From: Nocardia aurantia
GTDB taxonomy: Bacteria > Actinomycetota > Actinomycetes > Mycobacteriales > Mycobacteriaceae
Assembly (NCBI RefSeq): GCF_009604425.1
Contig: NZ_WEGI01000004.1
Location: 186,001-250,000, forward strand
Reading direction: 5' to 3'
Length of the DNA: 64,000 nucleotides
Position 1 is the stretch's first letter. Every line of letters starts with the position of its first letter. Shown in pieces: positions 17,971 through 25,901 of this stretch. The notes below the pieces were generated by a model. The model did no database searches, was not told where the DNA came from, and saw only the letters and a list, made by a program, of their open reading frames with translations. Both the position numbers and the translations under genes were made by a program.

Positions 17971-18561
17971 TCAGTGCGGCCAGCCGGGTGAGCGGCCCAG
18001 CAAGGTGAGGACGCGGTCGAGCGGCGTGGCGTCGCTTTCCGGCAGCGCGGGGGCGAATGCCGCACCGGGACGCAGCCTTTCGTCGCCGTTGGGTACCGCC
18101 GCCGCGATCCGCAGCGCCGGTTCGGCGAGCGCGTCGTCGAGCCGGTACTCCTCGCCCAGGGCGCGAGCGACGTCCCAGCCATGCACGACGTAGTCGATGA
18201 AATGGAAGCCGATGGCCACGGCGCCGGGGACACGGAAACCGGGGCCGAATTCGGGAAGGTCGAAATCCCGTTCCAGCACACCGGGTTCCGCGTAGGCGGC
18301 GGTCACATCGGCCGCCGCCGCGGTGTAATCGGCAACGGGATCGCCGGCGAGTGGCCGAGGCGCCCAGACCGCCGGATCGGCGCCGGTCCCGCGGGCCGCG
18401 GCGGCGAAGCCGTGATGCTGAACGGTCATGTGGGACAACAGATCTGCCAGTGTCCAGGCGGAACACGGGGTTTTCCGGCCGAGGTCGGCGGCGGTGATTC
18501 GGGAGACGAAGGTGACGCTGTAGTCGACGGCGTGGCGGTTCAGTTCTCGGATGTCTGCCAT
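17971..18561 (-). CDS. TIGR03086-type DinB/mycothiol-dependent enzyme-like protein
   Basis: 196 residues. LNRHAVDYSVTFVSRITAADLGRKTPCSAWTLADLLSHMTVQHHGFAAAARG and FHFIDYVVHGWDVARALG are the signature of the actinobacterial DinB-like family named TIGR03086. The His of LLSHM, His of HHGF and His of VVHGWD form the expected metal triad. These proteins resemble mycothiol-dependent maleylpyruvate isomerase, but most have no known substrate. The ATG has no Shine-Dalgarno and lies six bases after TACCAT, so it is probably leaderless. An unusual AT-rich element sits directly upstream. Confidence 0.85.
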   Translation of the reverse strand: MADIRELNRHAVDYSVTFVSRITAADLGRKTPCSAWTLADLLSHMTVQHHGFAAAARGTGADPAVWAPRPLAGDPVADYTAAAADVTAAYAEPGVLERDFDLPEFGPGFRVPGAVAIGFHFIDYVVHGWDVARALGEEYRLDDALAEPALRIAAAVPNGDERLRPGAAFAPALPESDATPLDRVLTLLGRSPGWPH

Positions 18562-18567
18562 ATCCGA

Positions 18568-18573
18568 ATGGTA
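18568..18573 (-). promoter_or_regulatory. candidate leaderless -10 of the DinB-like gene
   Basis: TACCAT on the minus strand, exactly six bases before the ATG at 18561. Confidence 0.45.
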
Positions 18574-18580
18574 AGCGCAG

Positions 18581-18610
18581 GCATATTATATGTCCATGCC
18601 TATTATATGC
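18581..18610. promoter_or_regulatory. AT-rich duplicated element, probable operator
   Basis: GCATATTATATG (18581-18592) and CCTATTATATGC (18599-18610) form an 18-base-spaced near repeat; on the minus strand each contains TATAAT. In ~70% GC surroundings this is striking. It occupies the -35 and upstream region of the DinB-like gene and lies 170 bases before yggT. It resembles operators of PadR- or MarR-type repressors; none is encoded beside it. Confidence 0.45.
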
Positions 18611-18779
18611 TCGGGTGCACCACGCGGTCCGGCCGACCGTGGCCCGGCGAGCGGCCCATCGAACCCGTCTGACAACTTCCTGAGAACCGGAGATGTGCGA
18701 CACTCCGAACGGTTGTCGCGCGTTGACCAGGTATCGAGCCGGATCTCGGGACCCGGCTCATCACGAAGGAGAGTGCGTC

Positions 18780-19055
18780 ATGAGCCTCATCGGCACGCTG
18801 CTCGGAATCGTCCTGACGGTGTTCATCGTGTTGCTGCTCGCGCGGATGGTGCTGGACTGGGCCGAGGTCCTCGGCGGCCGTTCGGAGTGGGCCCGCCGGG
18901 GCCGCCGGGTCGCCTACGCGTCGACCGAACCGGTGATCGCGCCGGTACGTCGGGTGCTGCCGCCGGTGCGCGCGGGCGGGATGTCGATCGACCTGGCGTT
19001 CACCCTGGTGTTCCTGGCGGCGATCGTCCTTCGCTCGGTCGCCTTCGCACTCTGA
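18780..19055 (+). CDS. yggT: YggT-family small membrane protein
   Basis: 91 residues. Two hydrophobic helices (residues ~4-24 and ~67-88) flank a basic loop with the family pattern ARMVLDW...STEPVIAPVRRVLPP, including the conserved T-E/D-P before the second helix. YggT proteins are implicated in membrane homeostasis and, in actinobacteria, usually lie beside sepF and wag31; here the gene is away from the division cluster, so this may be a paralogue. AAGGAG at 18767-18772 supports the ATG. A shared hairpin terminator follows. Confidence 0.9.
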   Translation: MSLIGTLLGIVLTVFIVLLLARMVLDWAEVLGGRSEWARRGRRVAYASTEPVIAPVRRVLPPVRAGGMSIDLAFTLVFLAAIVLRSVAFAL

Positions 19056-19088
19056 GACCGACCCGGAGCGCTCTGAGACCGACCCGGA
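19050..19088. repeat. 18-bp tandem repeat over the yggT stop
   Basis: CTCTGAGACCGACCCGGA occurs at 19050-19067 and again at 19071-19088, three bases apart. The first copy contains the yggT stop codon, and the second runs into the following terminator stem. Confidence 0.8.
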
Positions 19089-19117
19089 TGGGCGCCTGTG
19101 GCAGGCGCTCATCCGGG
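19083..19117. terminator. bidirectional terminator between yggT and the MFS gene
   Basis: CCCGGATGGGCGCCTG, loop TGG, CAGGCGCTCATCCGGG: a 16-bp stem with one mismatch, between convergent genes. No T-tract. Confidence 0.7.
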
Positions 19118-19152
19118 TGCGGATGCCGTCGGCGGTCAGCCGGTTCCAGTTG

Positions 19153-20592
19153 TCAGCCGACGGTGGCCGGTTCCGCCGTGGCCGAGGACGCGACCTCGGT
19201 CGTCGCGCCGGGCCGTGCGGGCCGCAGGCCCAGTACCGCCGCGAGAATCGTTGCGGCACAAGCGCCTGCGCCGACCCAGAAGGCCAGAGTGAACTGGCCT
19301 TCCTGCGGCAGGGACAGGTGCGGGAGCAGTTTCCCGGTGAGCAGGGTGGTGATGATGGCGCTGCCCAGAGAGCTGCCGACCGTGCGGGAGATGGAGTTGA
19401 TGCCGTTGGCGACGCCGCTCTGATGGTGCGGGACACCGGCGGCGATCAGGGCGGGCATGGCGGCGTAGGCGAAGCTGATCGCCACACCGACCACCACGCC
19501 GGACAGGATCACCGGGGTGGTGTCGTCGTGTTGCAGTGCCAGCCAGCCGAATCCGATCGTGCCGACCAGGCCGGACAGCGCGAGCACCCAGCGGCCGCCG
19601 AGCCGGCCGACCAGCAGCCCGCCGATCGGGGCGGCCACCATCATGGCGAGCGTGCCGGGCAGGAGGTACTGCACCGAGGCGCGCAGGATCGAGGCGCCGA
19701 AACCGTAACCGGCGGCCCGGGCCGGGATCTGCGAGAGGTATGACACGCCGGTGAACTGCAGGAACATCGCGAAACCGATGAGCAGGCCGGCCAGGTTGGT
19801 GAACAGCACCGGCCGATGCGTGAACATGTCCAGATCCACCAGCGGCACCGGCACCTTGCGTTCGGTGATCACCCACAGGATCGCGAGCACGATCGCGGCG
19901 GCGAAGCAGCCCAGCGTGCCGGCGGAGGTCCAGCCCCAGGTGTGGCCCTGGGAGATCGGCAGCAACAGCAGGACCAGGAAGCCGCCGAGAGTCAGCGCGC
20001 CGGGCACGTCGACGCTGCCGGGATGCCGCTGCGAGGCGGCCGGGACCGCGACCGCCGTCGCGATCAGCGCGAGGATCGACAGCGCGGCGGTGAACCAGAA
20101 CACCACGTGGTAGTCGGCGTCGTGACCCTTGGTCAGCAGGCCGGTGGACACCAGGCCGATGCCGCCGCCGAAGCCCAGGGTGCCGCTGACGATCGCCATC
20201 GCGCCGTGCAGCCGGCGCGCCGGAATGTGTTCCCGCAGCACCGCGAGCGCCAGCGGGAAGATCGCGGTCGCGACGCCCTGCAGCGCGCGGCCCACGAGCA
20301 GTACGGCGAGGGAATCCGCGAGTGCGGAGACCACCGAACCGACCACCGCGACGGCCAGCACCCCCAGCAGGGTGGGCTTCTTGCCGTACAGATCGCCCAT
20401 GCGGCCCAGCAGCGGGGTGAAGACCGCGGCGGCCAGCAGCGTCGAGGTGGTCACCCAGCTGACCGATGTCGTCGATTCGTGCAGGTCCGTGGCGATCAGG
20501 CCCAGGATCGGCACGGCTTGGGTCTGCATCAGGGTCACGATCATCGCCGCGAACGCCAGCGCGGCGGTCAGTGACAACCCTTTTCGCTCCAC
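19153..20592 (-). CDS. MFS drug:H+ antiporter (DHA2-like efflux pump)
   Basis: 479 residues with about 12-14 membrane helices. GRMGDLYGKKP is the loop 2-3 motif of the major facilitator superfamily, ALQGVATAIFPLALAVLREHIP carries the next signature, and TLGFGGGIGLVSTGLL fits antiporter motif C. It should export drugs or toxic metabolites at the expense of the proton gradient. The GTG at 20592 has GGAGGTGA upstream. It is divergent from a MarR regulator with paired operator-like palindromes between them, so it is probably repressed by that protein and induced by its substrates. Confidence 0.92.
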   Translation of the reverse strand: MERKGLSLTAALAFAAMIVTLMQTQAVPILGLIATDLHESTTSVSWVTTSTLLAAAVFTPLLGRMGDLYGKKPTLLGVLAVAVVGSVVSALADSLAVLLVGRALQGVATAIFPLALAVLREHIPARRLHGAMAIVSGTLGFGGGIGLVSTGLLTKGHDADYHVVFWFTAALSILALIATAVAVPAASQRHPGSVDVPGALTLGGFLVLLLLPISQGHTWGWTSAGTLGCFAAAIVLAILWVITERKVPVPLVDLDMFTHRPVLFTNLAGLLIGFAMFLQFTGVSYLSQIPARAAGYGFGASILRASVQYLLPGTLAMMVAAPIGGLLVGRLGGRWVLALSGLVGTIGFGWLALQHDDTTPVILSGVVVGVAISFAYAAMPALIAAGVPHHQSGVANGINSISRTVGSSLGSAIITTLLTGKLLPHLSLPQEGQFTLAFWVGAGACAATILAAVLGLRPARPGATTEVASSATAEPATVG

Positions 20593-20625
20593 CCGGTCAC
20601 CTCCGGAAGACTCACATCGAATTAC

Positions 20626-20658
20626 TTGAGGACTTCAATCATCTAAAGGTTCAATGAT
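20626..20658. promoter_or_regulatory. MarR operator region between MFS pump and marR
   Basis: TTGA-GGACT-TCAA (20626-20638) and the overlapping ATCAT-N11-ATGAT (20638-20658) are two AT-rich inverted repeats in the divergent intergenic space. Binding there would cover promoters of both genes. Confidence 0.5.
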
Positions 20659-20679
20659 CTGGGTTGTCAAACGTGGCGG

Positions 20680-20685
20680 TACCAT
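20680..20685 (+). promoter_or_regulatory. candidate leaderless -10 of marR
   Basis: TACCAT, seven bases before the ATG at 20693; no Shine-Dalgarno lies in between. Confidence 0.45.
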
Positions 20686-20692
20686 CGGATCT

Positions 20693-21133
20693 ATGAGCCC
20701 CGACACACCGCCGAGCCCGCTGGCGTTGCTGGTCGCGCGCTTCGTGTCGGCCTATCTCGAGGAATTCCTCGCGTCCGCCGAGGGGCACGGCCTGACGTTG
20801 ACGCAGGCCAAGATGCTGCTCGCGCTCAACGAACCGCCCTCGGAATTGCCGATGCGGGTGCTGGCGAGCCGGCTGACCTGCGACCCGTCGAATCTCACCG
20901 GGGTCGCGGACCGGATGGAGGCGCGCGGGCTCGTGCGGCGCACGGTGAATCCGGCGGATCGGCGGGTGAAATACCTGGTCGCCACCGAGGCCGGTCGGGA
21001 GCTGGCCGACCGGATCCGGGCCGGTCAGGCGCGTTCGCTGCGAGCGCTGGCCGAGTTGACGGCCGCCGAGGAGCGGCAACTCGAAAGCATGCTGGAGCGG
21101 CTGGTCGGCAAGCTCGAGGCCCGCGAGGACTAG
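20693..21133 (+). CDS. MarR-family regulator of the divergent MFS pump
   Basis: 146 residues from the ATG at 20693; an in-frame ATG at 20654 falls inside the operator and is unlikely. Winged helix: LTLTQAKMLLALNEPPSELPMRVLASRLTCDPSNLTGVADRMEARGLVRRTVNPADRRVKYLVATEAG, with the DRR wing. The C-terminal helix is the dimer interface. It probably represses itself and the MFS exporter through the palindromes at 20626-20658. Its stop shares the palindrome CTAG with the stop of the convergent queA-like gene. Confidence 0.9.
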   Translation: MSPDTPPSPLALLVARFVSAYLEEFLASAEGHGLTLTQAKMLLALNEPPSELPMRVLASRLTCDPSNLTGVADRMEARGLVRRTVNPADRRVKYLVATEAGRELADRIRAGQARSLRALAELTAAEERQLESMLERLVGKLEARED

Positions 21134-22167
21134 GCGCCGTCCTCGGGCGCGAAGAGCAGGGCCGAATCGCCGAACTCGTGCCAGAGGTATCCGGCGGTGA
21201 GGGCGGCCCGGTAGGCGTCGCGGACCTGTTCCGGGCCCGCGACCGCGTCCAGCAGGTGCAGGTGGGAGGCGCCGGGCTCGTGCCAGCCGGTGATCAGTCC
21301 GTCGACGGTGCGCGCGGGACGGTCGCCGCCCAGGATCAGGTCGGTCCAGCCGGATGCCGGATGCACTCGACCGGCCGGGTCGGCCGCGGATTCGAGGGCG
21401 CGGGTGACCGTGGTGCCGACGGCCACCACTCGGCCGTCGGCGGCGTGGGTGGTGTTCACCAGCCGGGCGGTGGCGGCCGGTACCGCGAACCGTTCCGGAC
21501 TCGGCGGTTCGCCGGTCTCGGGGGAGGAGACCCCGGTGTGCAGGGTGATCGGCGCGACGGTGATGCCGGCGGCGATCAGGCCGGTCACCAGGGTATCGGT
21601 GAATGGTCTTGCCGCGCTGGGCATTTCGGCGCTGCCGGGGATGCGGCCGAATACCGTGCGGTAGAAGTCCGGCGACCAGCGTTCGGTGACGTAGGCGTAG
21701 CTGATCGGCCGGCCGTGCCGGGCCAGCAGTGCGGGCACGTCGGCGTCGACCTCGGCCACCCACAATCGCCGCGCGGGTGGTAGCCAGGGGCCGTGCAGGG
21801 TCGCCACCGCACCCGGAAGATTTACGCGCGCACCGGGTTCCGGTTCCGCGGTGGTCAGCGGGACACCCGCTGGATCGCGCAGTTCCAGGACCCAGGCACC
21901 GTCGTCCAGGGCGGTGGCGAAGTGTGCGACCACCGGCAGGCCGCGATACCGCGCGTCGACCGCGGCGTCGATCGTCGCGGAATTGTTGACCACCAGCAGA
22001 TCGCCGGGCCGCAGGAACCGGGGCAACTCGCGGAATCTGCCGTGGGTCAGTATCCCGTTGTCCGACACCAGCATTCGTACCTCGTCCCGAGCGAGCCCGC
22101 GGGCCTCCGGGGGTGCGGTCGCCGCGTGGTCGGCGGGTACCGTGAATTCGTGCAGTGCCACGGTCAT
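21130..22167 (-). CDS. queA: QueA-like S-adenosylmethionine:tRNA ribosyltransferase-isomerase
   Basis: 345 residues, the usual QueA length. Family patterns are RFRELPRFLRPGDLLVVNNSATI near the N-terminus, the insertion domain at ~60-150, then YAYV, RPFTDTLVTGLIAAGITVAPITLHTGVSSP and LGGDRPARTVDGLITGWHEPGASHLHLLDAVAG. QueA converts preQ1 in tRNA wobble position 34 to epoxyqueuosine. No other queuosine gene (tgt, queC-F, queG) is in the window, and many actinobacteria with this family lack the pathway, so it may act on another substrate. AAAGGATG precedes the ATG. It lies downstream of an SDR gene on the same strand, 84 bases apart. Confidence 0.85.
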   Translation of the reverse strand: MTVALHEFTVPADHAATAPPEARGLARDEVRMLVSDNGILTHGRFRELPRFLRPGDLLVVNNSATIDAAVDARYRGLPVVAHFATALDDGAWVLELRDPAGVPLTTAEPEPGARVNLPGAVATLHGPWLPPARRLWVAEVDADVPALLARHGRPISYAYVTERWSPDFYRTVFGRIPGSAEMPSAARPFTDTLVTGLIAAGITVAPITLHTGVSSPETGEPPSPERFAVPAATARLVNTTHAADGRVVAVGTTVTRALESAADPAGRVHPASGWTDLILGGDRPARTVDGLITGWHEPGASHLHLLDAVAGPEQVRDAYRAALTAGYLWHEFGDSALLFAPEDGA

Positions 22168-22251
22168 CGGGGCACATCCTTTCGTCCGGCCGGAGTGACG
22201 GCCGTGCTCGGTTGCCTGTGCGGAGTCGAATACCGCACTCGGGCAGGGATT

Positions 22252-22941
22252 TCAGCGCATCGGCGCGAGATCGGCGGCGAGGTGGCGGCCGCTCGGCGGA
22301 CGGGTGTCGATCAGGTGCAGGAAGGCCGGGACCACCGTCTCGGGTTGCGGCCGGTCCGAGATGTCCTCGCCGGGGAAGGCGGCCTGATGCATCGCGGTAC
22401 GCATATCGCCGGGATCGAAGCTGTAGACGCGTAGGTCGGGATTCTCGACGCCGTAGATCGCGGTGAGGTGATCCAGTGCCGCCTTGGAGCAGCCGTAACC
22501 GCCCCAGCCGGCATAGGGGGTGACCGCCGCGTCGGAGCTGATGTTCACCGCGATCCCGCGCGCGGCGCGCAGCGCCGATCGGGACAGTTGCAGAACAGCC
22601 AGCGGCGCAACCACATTGGTGGTCAGTATGTCGCCGAGATCGGCCGGTGCGAGGTCGGCGAGAGCGGGCATCGGACTCGGGCCGAGGGCGCCGGCGTTGT
22701 TGACCACCAGATCCAAGCGGTCGAGCTCCCCGATCACGCGGGCGAGGCGGGTGCGGTGCTCCGGATCGGCCACGTCGCCGGCCAGCGCGATGGCGCCGGT
22801 CGCGTCCCGCACCCGGGTCAGCGGTTCGAGGTGACGCGCGGTGAGGATCAGATCCCAGCCGCGTTCGGCGAGGGCGAGGGCCAGCGCGCGGCCGAAGCCG
22901 GCCGACGCGCCGGTGATGAGTGCTGTTGTCGTTTCGGGCAT
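22252..22941 (-). CDS. Short-chain dehydrogenase/reductase (SDR)
   Basis: 229 residues. TGASAGFGRALA at residues 10-21 is the NAD(P)-binding glycine motif, NNAG marks the Rossmann core, and Ser (NISSDAA) with Tyr/Lys in YGCSK are the catalytic set. It should oxidise or reduce an alcohol/carbonyl; the substrate is unknown. The ATG at 22941 has no Shine-Dalgarno but sits six bases after a -10-like hexamer of a MerR-type promoter. It is transcribed toward the QueA-like gene, and the two may form an operon. Confidence 0.9.
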   Translation of the reverse strand: MPETTTALITGASAGFGRALALALAERGWDLILTARHLEPLTRVRDATGAIALAGDVADPEHRTRLARVIGELDRLDLVVNNAGALGPSPMPALADLAPADLGDILTTNVVAPLAVLQLSRSALRAARGIAVNISSDAAVTPYAGWGGYGCSKAALDHLTAIYGVENPDLRVYSFDPGDMRTAMHQAAFPGEDISDRPQPETVVPAFLHLIDTRPPSGRHLAADLAPMR

Positions 22942-22947
22942 GTCCCC

Positions 22948-22978
22948 ATCGTCGAACCTGAACTATCCTTCAGGTCAA
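22948..22978 (-). promoter_or_regulatory. MerR-type promoter of the SDR gene (19-bp spacer)
   Basis: On the minus strand: TTGACC (22978-22973), a 19-bp spacer, GACGAT (22953-22948), six bases, ATG. The spacer holds the right part of ACCTGAA-N6-TTCAGGT (22956-22975), a perfect inverted repeat. Overlong 19-bp spacers filled by a palindrome are the hallmark of promoters untwisted by MerR-family activators. Confidence 0.6.
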
Positions 22979-23060
22979 GGGGGCGCTGTCCGCCCACCGA
23001 TGAATTCTCCCCGCCACCGCCGTCCAATCTGCGAACGACCCACTGCCGAGGAGACACACC

Positions 23061-23855
23061 ATGACCTACACCTTCCGTCCCGGGGACCCCTGCTGGGTGG
23101 ACCTGTTCACCTCCGACGCCGATCGCGCCATCGCCTTCTACGGCGAACTGCTCGGCTGGACCGCCGAGCGCGCCGAGGAGTTCGGCGGATACATCAACTT
23201 CAGCAAGGACGGCGAGCTGGTCGCCGGCGGCATGCCCAACGACGGCACCTCGGGCGGCCCCGACCAGTGGACCGTCTATCTGCACACCACCGACGCGCAG
23301 GCGACCACCGATGCCGCGGTCGCGCACGGCGCGCAGGTGGTGGTGCCGCCGATGCCGGTCGGCGATCTCGGGCAGATGGCCGTGCTGGGCGATCCGGCCG
23401 GCTCCGGCGTGGGCATCTGGCAGCCGGGTACGCACCGGGGCTTCGGTGCCCTGGGTGTCGTGGGCGACGGCGTCTGGCGTGACCATGTCGGTCACCCGTC
23501 CTGGTTCGAACTGCACACCCGCGACTACGGCACCGCCCTGGACTTCTACCGGACGGTCTTCGGCTGGCAGGATCCGTTCACGGTCGCCGACACTCCCGAA
23601 TTCCGATACACCACCATCCATTCCGCCACTCCGATGCTGGGCGGCGTGATGGACTCGGCGGCCTTCCTGCCCGCCGGGGCGCCCGGCGGCTGGCGGGTCT
23701 ACTTCGGCGTCGAGGATGTCGACGCCGCGGTGAAAACCGTGGTGGCACTGGGTGGTTCGGTCGAGCGCGAGCCGGAGAACACACCGTACGGCCGGCTCGC
23801 CGCCGTGGCGGACCCCGGCGGCGTCCCGTTCAGCCTGGGCGGCAACACCATCTGA
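23061..23855 (+). CDS. VOC-superfamily (glyoxalase/dioxygenase-like) protein, two domains
   Basis: 264 residues made of two VOC modules, ~8-125 and ~140-262. Each has the DLFTSDADRAIAFYGELLGW / ELHTRDYGTALDFYRTVFGW opening of the beta-alpha-beta-beta-beta fold. Tandem VOC proteins of this form are abundant in actinobacteria and often annotated as glyoxalase or hydroxylase-like, but substrates are rarely known. GAGGAGA lies before the ATG. It is divergent from the SDR gene across 119 bases. Confidence 0.88.
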   Translation: MTYTFRPGDPCWVDLFTSDADRAIAFYGELLGWTAERAEEFGGYINFSKDGELVAGGMPNDGTSGGPDQWTVYLHTTDAQATTDAAVAHGAQVVVPPMPVGDLGQMAVLGDPAGSGVGIWQPGTHRGFGALGVVGDGVWRDHVGHPSWFELHTRDYGTALDFYRTVFGWQDPFTVADTPEFRYTTIHSATPMLGGVMDSAAFLPAGAPGGWRVYFGVEDVDAAVKTVVALGGSVEREPENTPYGRLAAVADPGGVPFSLGGNTI

Positions 23856-23864
23856 CGCGGATCG

Positions 23865-24269
23865 TCACGCCGGTCCCATCGCCTGCCGGAAGGTCTCCGA
23901 TCCGGTTTCCATACTGGCGGCGAAGGGGCCGGCAAGACTGTCCGGCAAGAGATCCCGCGACCATACGAACCGGGTGCCGCCACCCTCGGCGGGCAGCACC
24001 TGCATCACCGCGTTGTCGTGGAGCAGCGGAACGGTTCCGTCGTAGACGGCGTAGACGAACCGGCGCGCGGCGTGGTCGACGGTGATCAGCCGCTCGTGCA
24101 CGACGGTGCCGCTGACGAAAGTGACCGTGCGGGTGTCCGGTCCGGTCGCGTGGCTCTCCGCTACGAAGCCGGGGGCCATGCGGGCCGGGCCGCCGCCGAA
24201 GTCGGAGATGACGGCCCACACCTCGTCCGGCGGCGCGTCGATGGTGATTTCCCGGGTGATCGAGGCCAT
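23865..24269 (-). CDS. SRPBCC-family (START-like) protein
   Basis: 134 residues. MASITREITIDAPPDEVWAVISDFGGGPARMAPGF is the standard opening of SRPBCC/polyketide cyclase-like proteins, a helix-grip fold that holds hydrophobic ligands. The C-terminal helix (SLAGPFAASMETGSETFRQAMG) closes the pocket. GAAGGGCGGG precedes the ATG. It is convergent with the VOC gene, with only nine bases between stops. Ligand unknown. Confidence 0.85.
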   Translation of the reverse strand: MASITREITIDAPPDEVWAVISDFGGGPARMAPGFVAESHATGPDTRTVTFVSGTVVHERLITVDHAARRFVYAVYDGTVPLLHDNAVMQVLPAEGGGTRFVWSRDLLPDSLAGPFAASMETGSETFRQAMGPA

Positions 24270-24344
24270 GTCCCGCCCTTCGTGTGGTGTGCCGAGGTGA
24301 GCGACACGGTAGCGGCAACCACCGACAAGTGGACTGCCGCGTAG

Positions 24345-25874
24345 TCAGGCGAGGGCGGCCTCGGCGGCGGGGCGGGCAGCTTCCCGGTCGGCGGCGACGA
24401 GGCCCAGGCGGGTGCGGCGGTCGAGCAGGTCGGCGGCGTCGAGGGCGCCCTCGTGGCCGACCGCGTACGCGAATTCGGCTCGCAGCACATCGGTTCCGGG
24501 CGCCACCGGCTCCGCGAGAGCCGGGTCGCGGCGCGCGAGCTCCACGACGGCGCGCGCCTCGCTGCCGTACCGTTCCACCAGCGCCGGTGGGGCGGCGATG
24601 CGATCGCGGGCGGTGCCGGTGATGGCGCCCACCAACGGAATTCGCGTGGTGCGGCACGGCCCGGCGGTCAGGCCCGCGTGCGCGACCGCGGCGTCGACGG
24701 CGTCCTGGGCCATCCTCCGGTAGGTGGTGAGCTTGCCGCCGACGACGGTGATCGGGCCGCCGGGCGACCGGAGTACCGCGTGCTCGCGGGAGATGTCGGC
24801 GGTGCTGTCGGCCGCCGTGCGCAGCAGCGGGCGCAGGCCGGCGAAGCTGCCACGGATATCGCTGCGGTGCAACGGTTCCCGCAGAACCGTGTTGACCGTG
24901 TCGAGCAGGAAGTCGATCTCCGCGTCGGTCGGGCGCGGCTCGTCGGGCACCGGGCCCGGGGCGTCCTCGTCGGTGAGACCCAGGTACACCCGCCCGTGCG
25001 GAGCGGGCAGTGCGAAGACGAATCGGCTGGTGCTGCCGGGGATCGGCACGGTGAGCGCGGCGGTCAGGCCGCCGAAGGCCGCGGCGTCGAAGACCAGATG
25101 GGTGCCGCGGCTGGGTCGCAGTTCGATGGCCGGGTCCAGCCGGTCGGCCCAGACCCCGGTGGCGTTGATCACCGAACGTGCTCGGACGGTGAGGGTTTCG
25201 CCGGACAGCCTATCGCGCAGCATCGCCGAATCGCCGGTGATCTCGCGCGCCTCGACCCGGGTGAGGATGTCGGCGCCGTGCGCCGCCGCGGTGCGCGCGA
25301 TGGTCACGACCAGCCGGGCGTCGTCGACCAGCTGACCGTCCCAGGCCAGCAGGCCGCCGCGCAACCCGCCGCGCCGCAGGGTCGGCGCCAGGCGCAGCGC
25401 CTCGGCGGCGGGTACCCGGCGCGATCGCGGCAGGACCGCGGTGTGGGTTCCGGCGCTGCGCCGCAACACATCTCCGGCCAGGAAGCCGGTGCGCACGACC
25501 GTCCGGCGGGTCGCGCCGAATCGGGGGAGCAGCGGCACCACCTGCGGCAGGGCGCGGGTCAGATGCGGTGCGGTGGTGGTCATCAGCACATGCCGCTCCA
25601 GCGCGCTCTCGTGGGCGATCGCCACCCCGCCGCTCGCCAGGTAGCGCAGGCCGCCGTGCACCAGTTTCGAACTCCACCTGCTGGTTCCGAAGGCCAGGTC
25701 GTGCCGTTCGACCAGGACGGTCCGCAGGCCGCGACTGGCCGCGTCCAGCGCGACGCCGGCGCCGGTCACACCGCCGCCGACCACCAGCACATCGACGGTG
25801 CCGGCGTCGCCGAGCGCGTGCAGTTCCCGATGCCGCCGGTCGGCGTTCAGGGCCGAACTCGTGGGTGCCCGCAT
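24345..25874 (-). CDS. glpD: FAD-dependent glycerol-3-phosphate dehydrogenase
   Basis: 509 residues from the ATG at 25874; AGGAG is seven bases upstream, which favours this over the TTG at 25880. The N-terminus has the FAD-binding VDVLVVGGGVTGAGVALDAASRG, followed by TSRWSSKLVHGGLRYL, the substrate-site signature of GlpD. The C-terminal cap (FAYAVGHEGALDAADLLDRRTRLGL) is the GlpD-specific helical domain. It oxidises glycerol 3-phosphate to dihydroxyacetone phosphate and passes electrons to quinone at the membrane face. It is followed upstream by a TetR gene and a divergent AGPS-like flavoprotein; the same order is recalled for Rv2249c-Rv2252 in M. tuberculosis. Confidence 0.95.
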   Translation of the reverse strand: MRAPTSSALNADRRHRELHALGDAGTVDVLVVGGGVTGAGVALDAASRGLRTVLVERHDLAFGTSRWSSKLVHGGLRYLASGGVAIAHESALERHVLMTTTAPHLTRALPQVVPLLPRFGATRRTVVRTGFLAGDVLRRSAGTHTAVLPRSRRVPAAEALRLAPTLRRGGLRGGLLAWDGQLVDDARLVVTIARTAAAHGADILTRVEAREITGDSAMLRDRLSGETLTVRARSVINATGVWADRLDPAIELRPSRGTHLVFDAAAFGGLTAALTVPIPGSTSRFVFALPAPHGRVYLGLTDEDAPGPVPDEPRPTDAEIDFLLDTVNTVLREPLHRSDIRGSFAGLRPLLRTAADSTADISREHAVLRSPGGPITVVGGKLTTYRRMAQDAVDAAVAHAGLTAGPCRTTRIPLVGAITGTARDRIAAPPALVERYGSEARAVVELARRDPALAEPVAPGTDVLRAEFAYAVGHEGALDAADLLDRRTRLGLVAADREAARPAAEAALA

Positions 25875-25901
25875 ATCCAAGCTCCTGTCGGTCGTGGCGT
25901 G

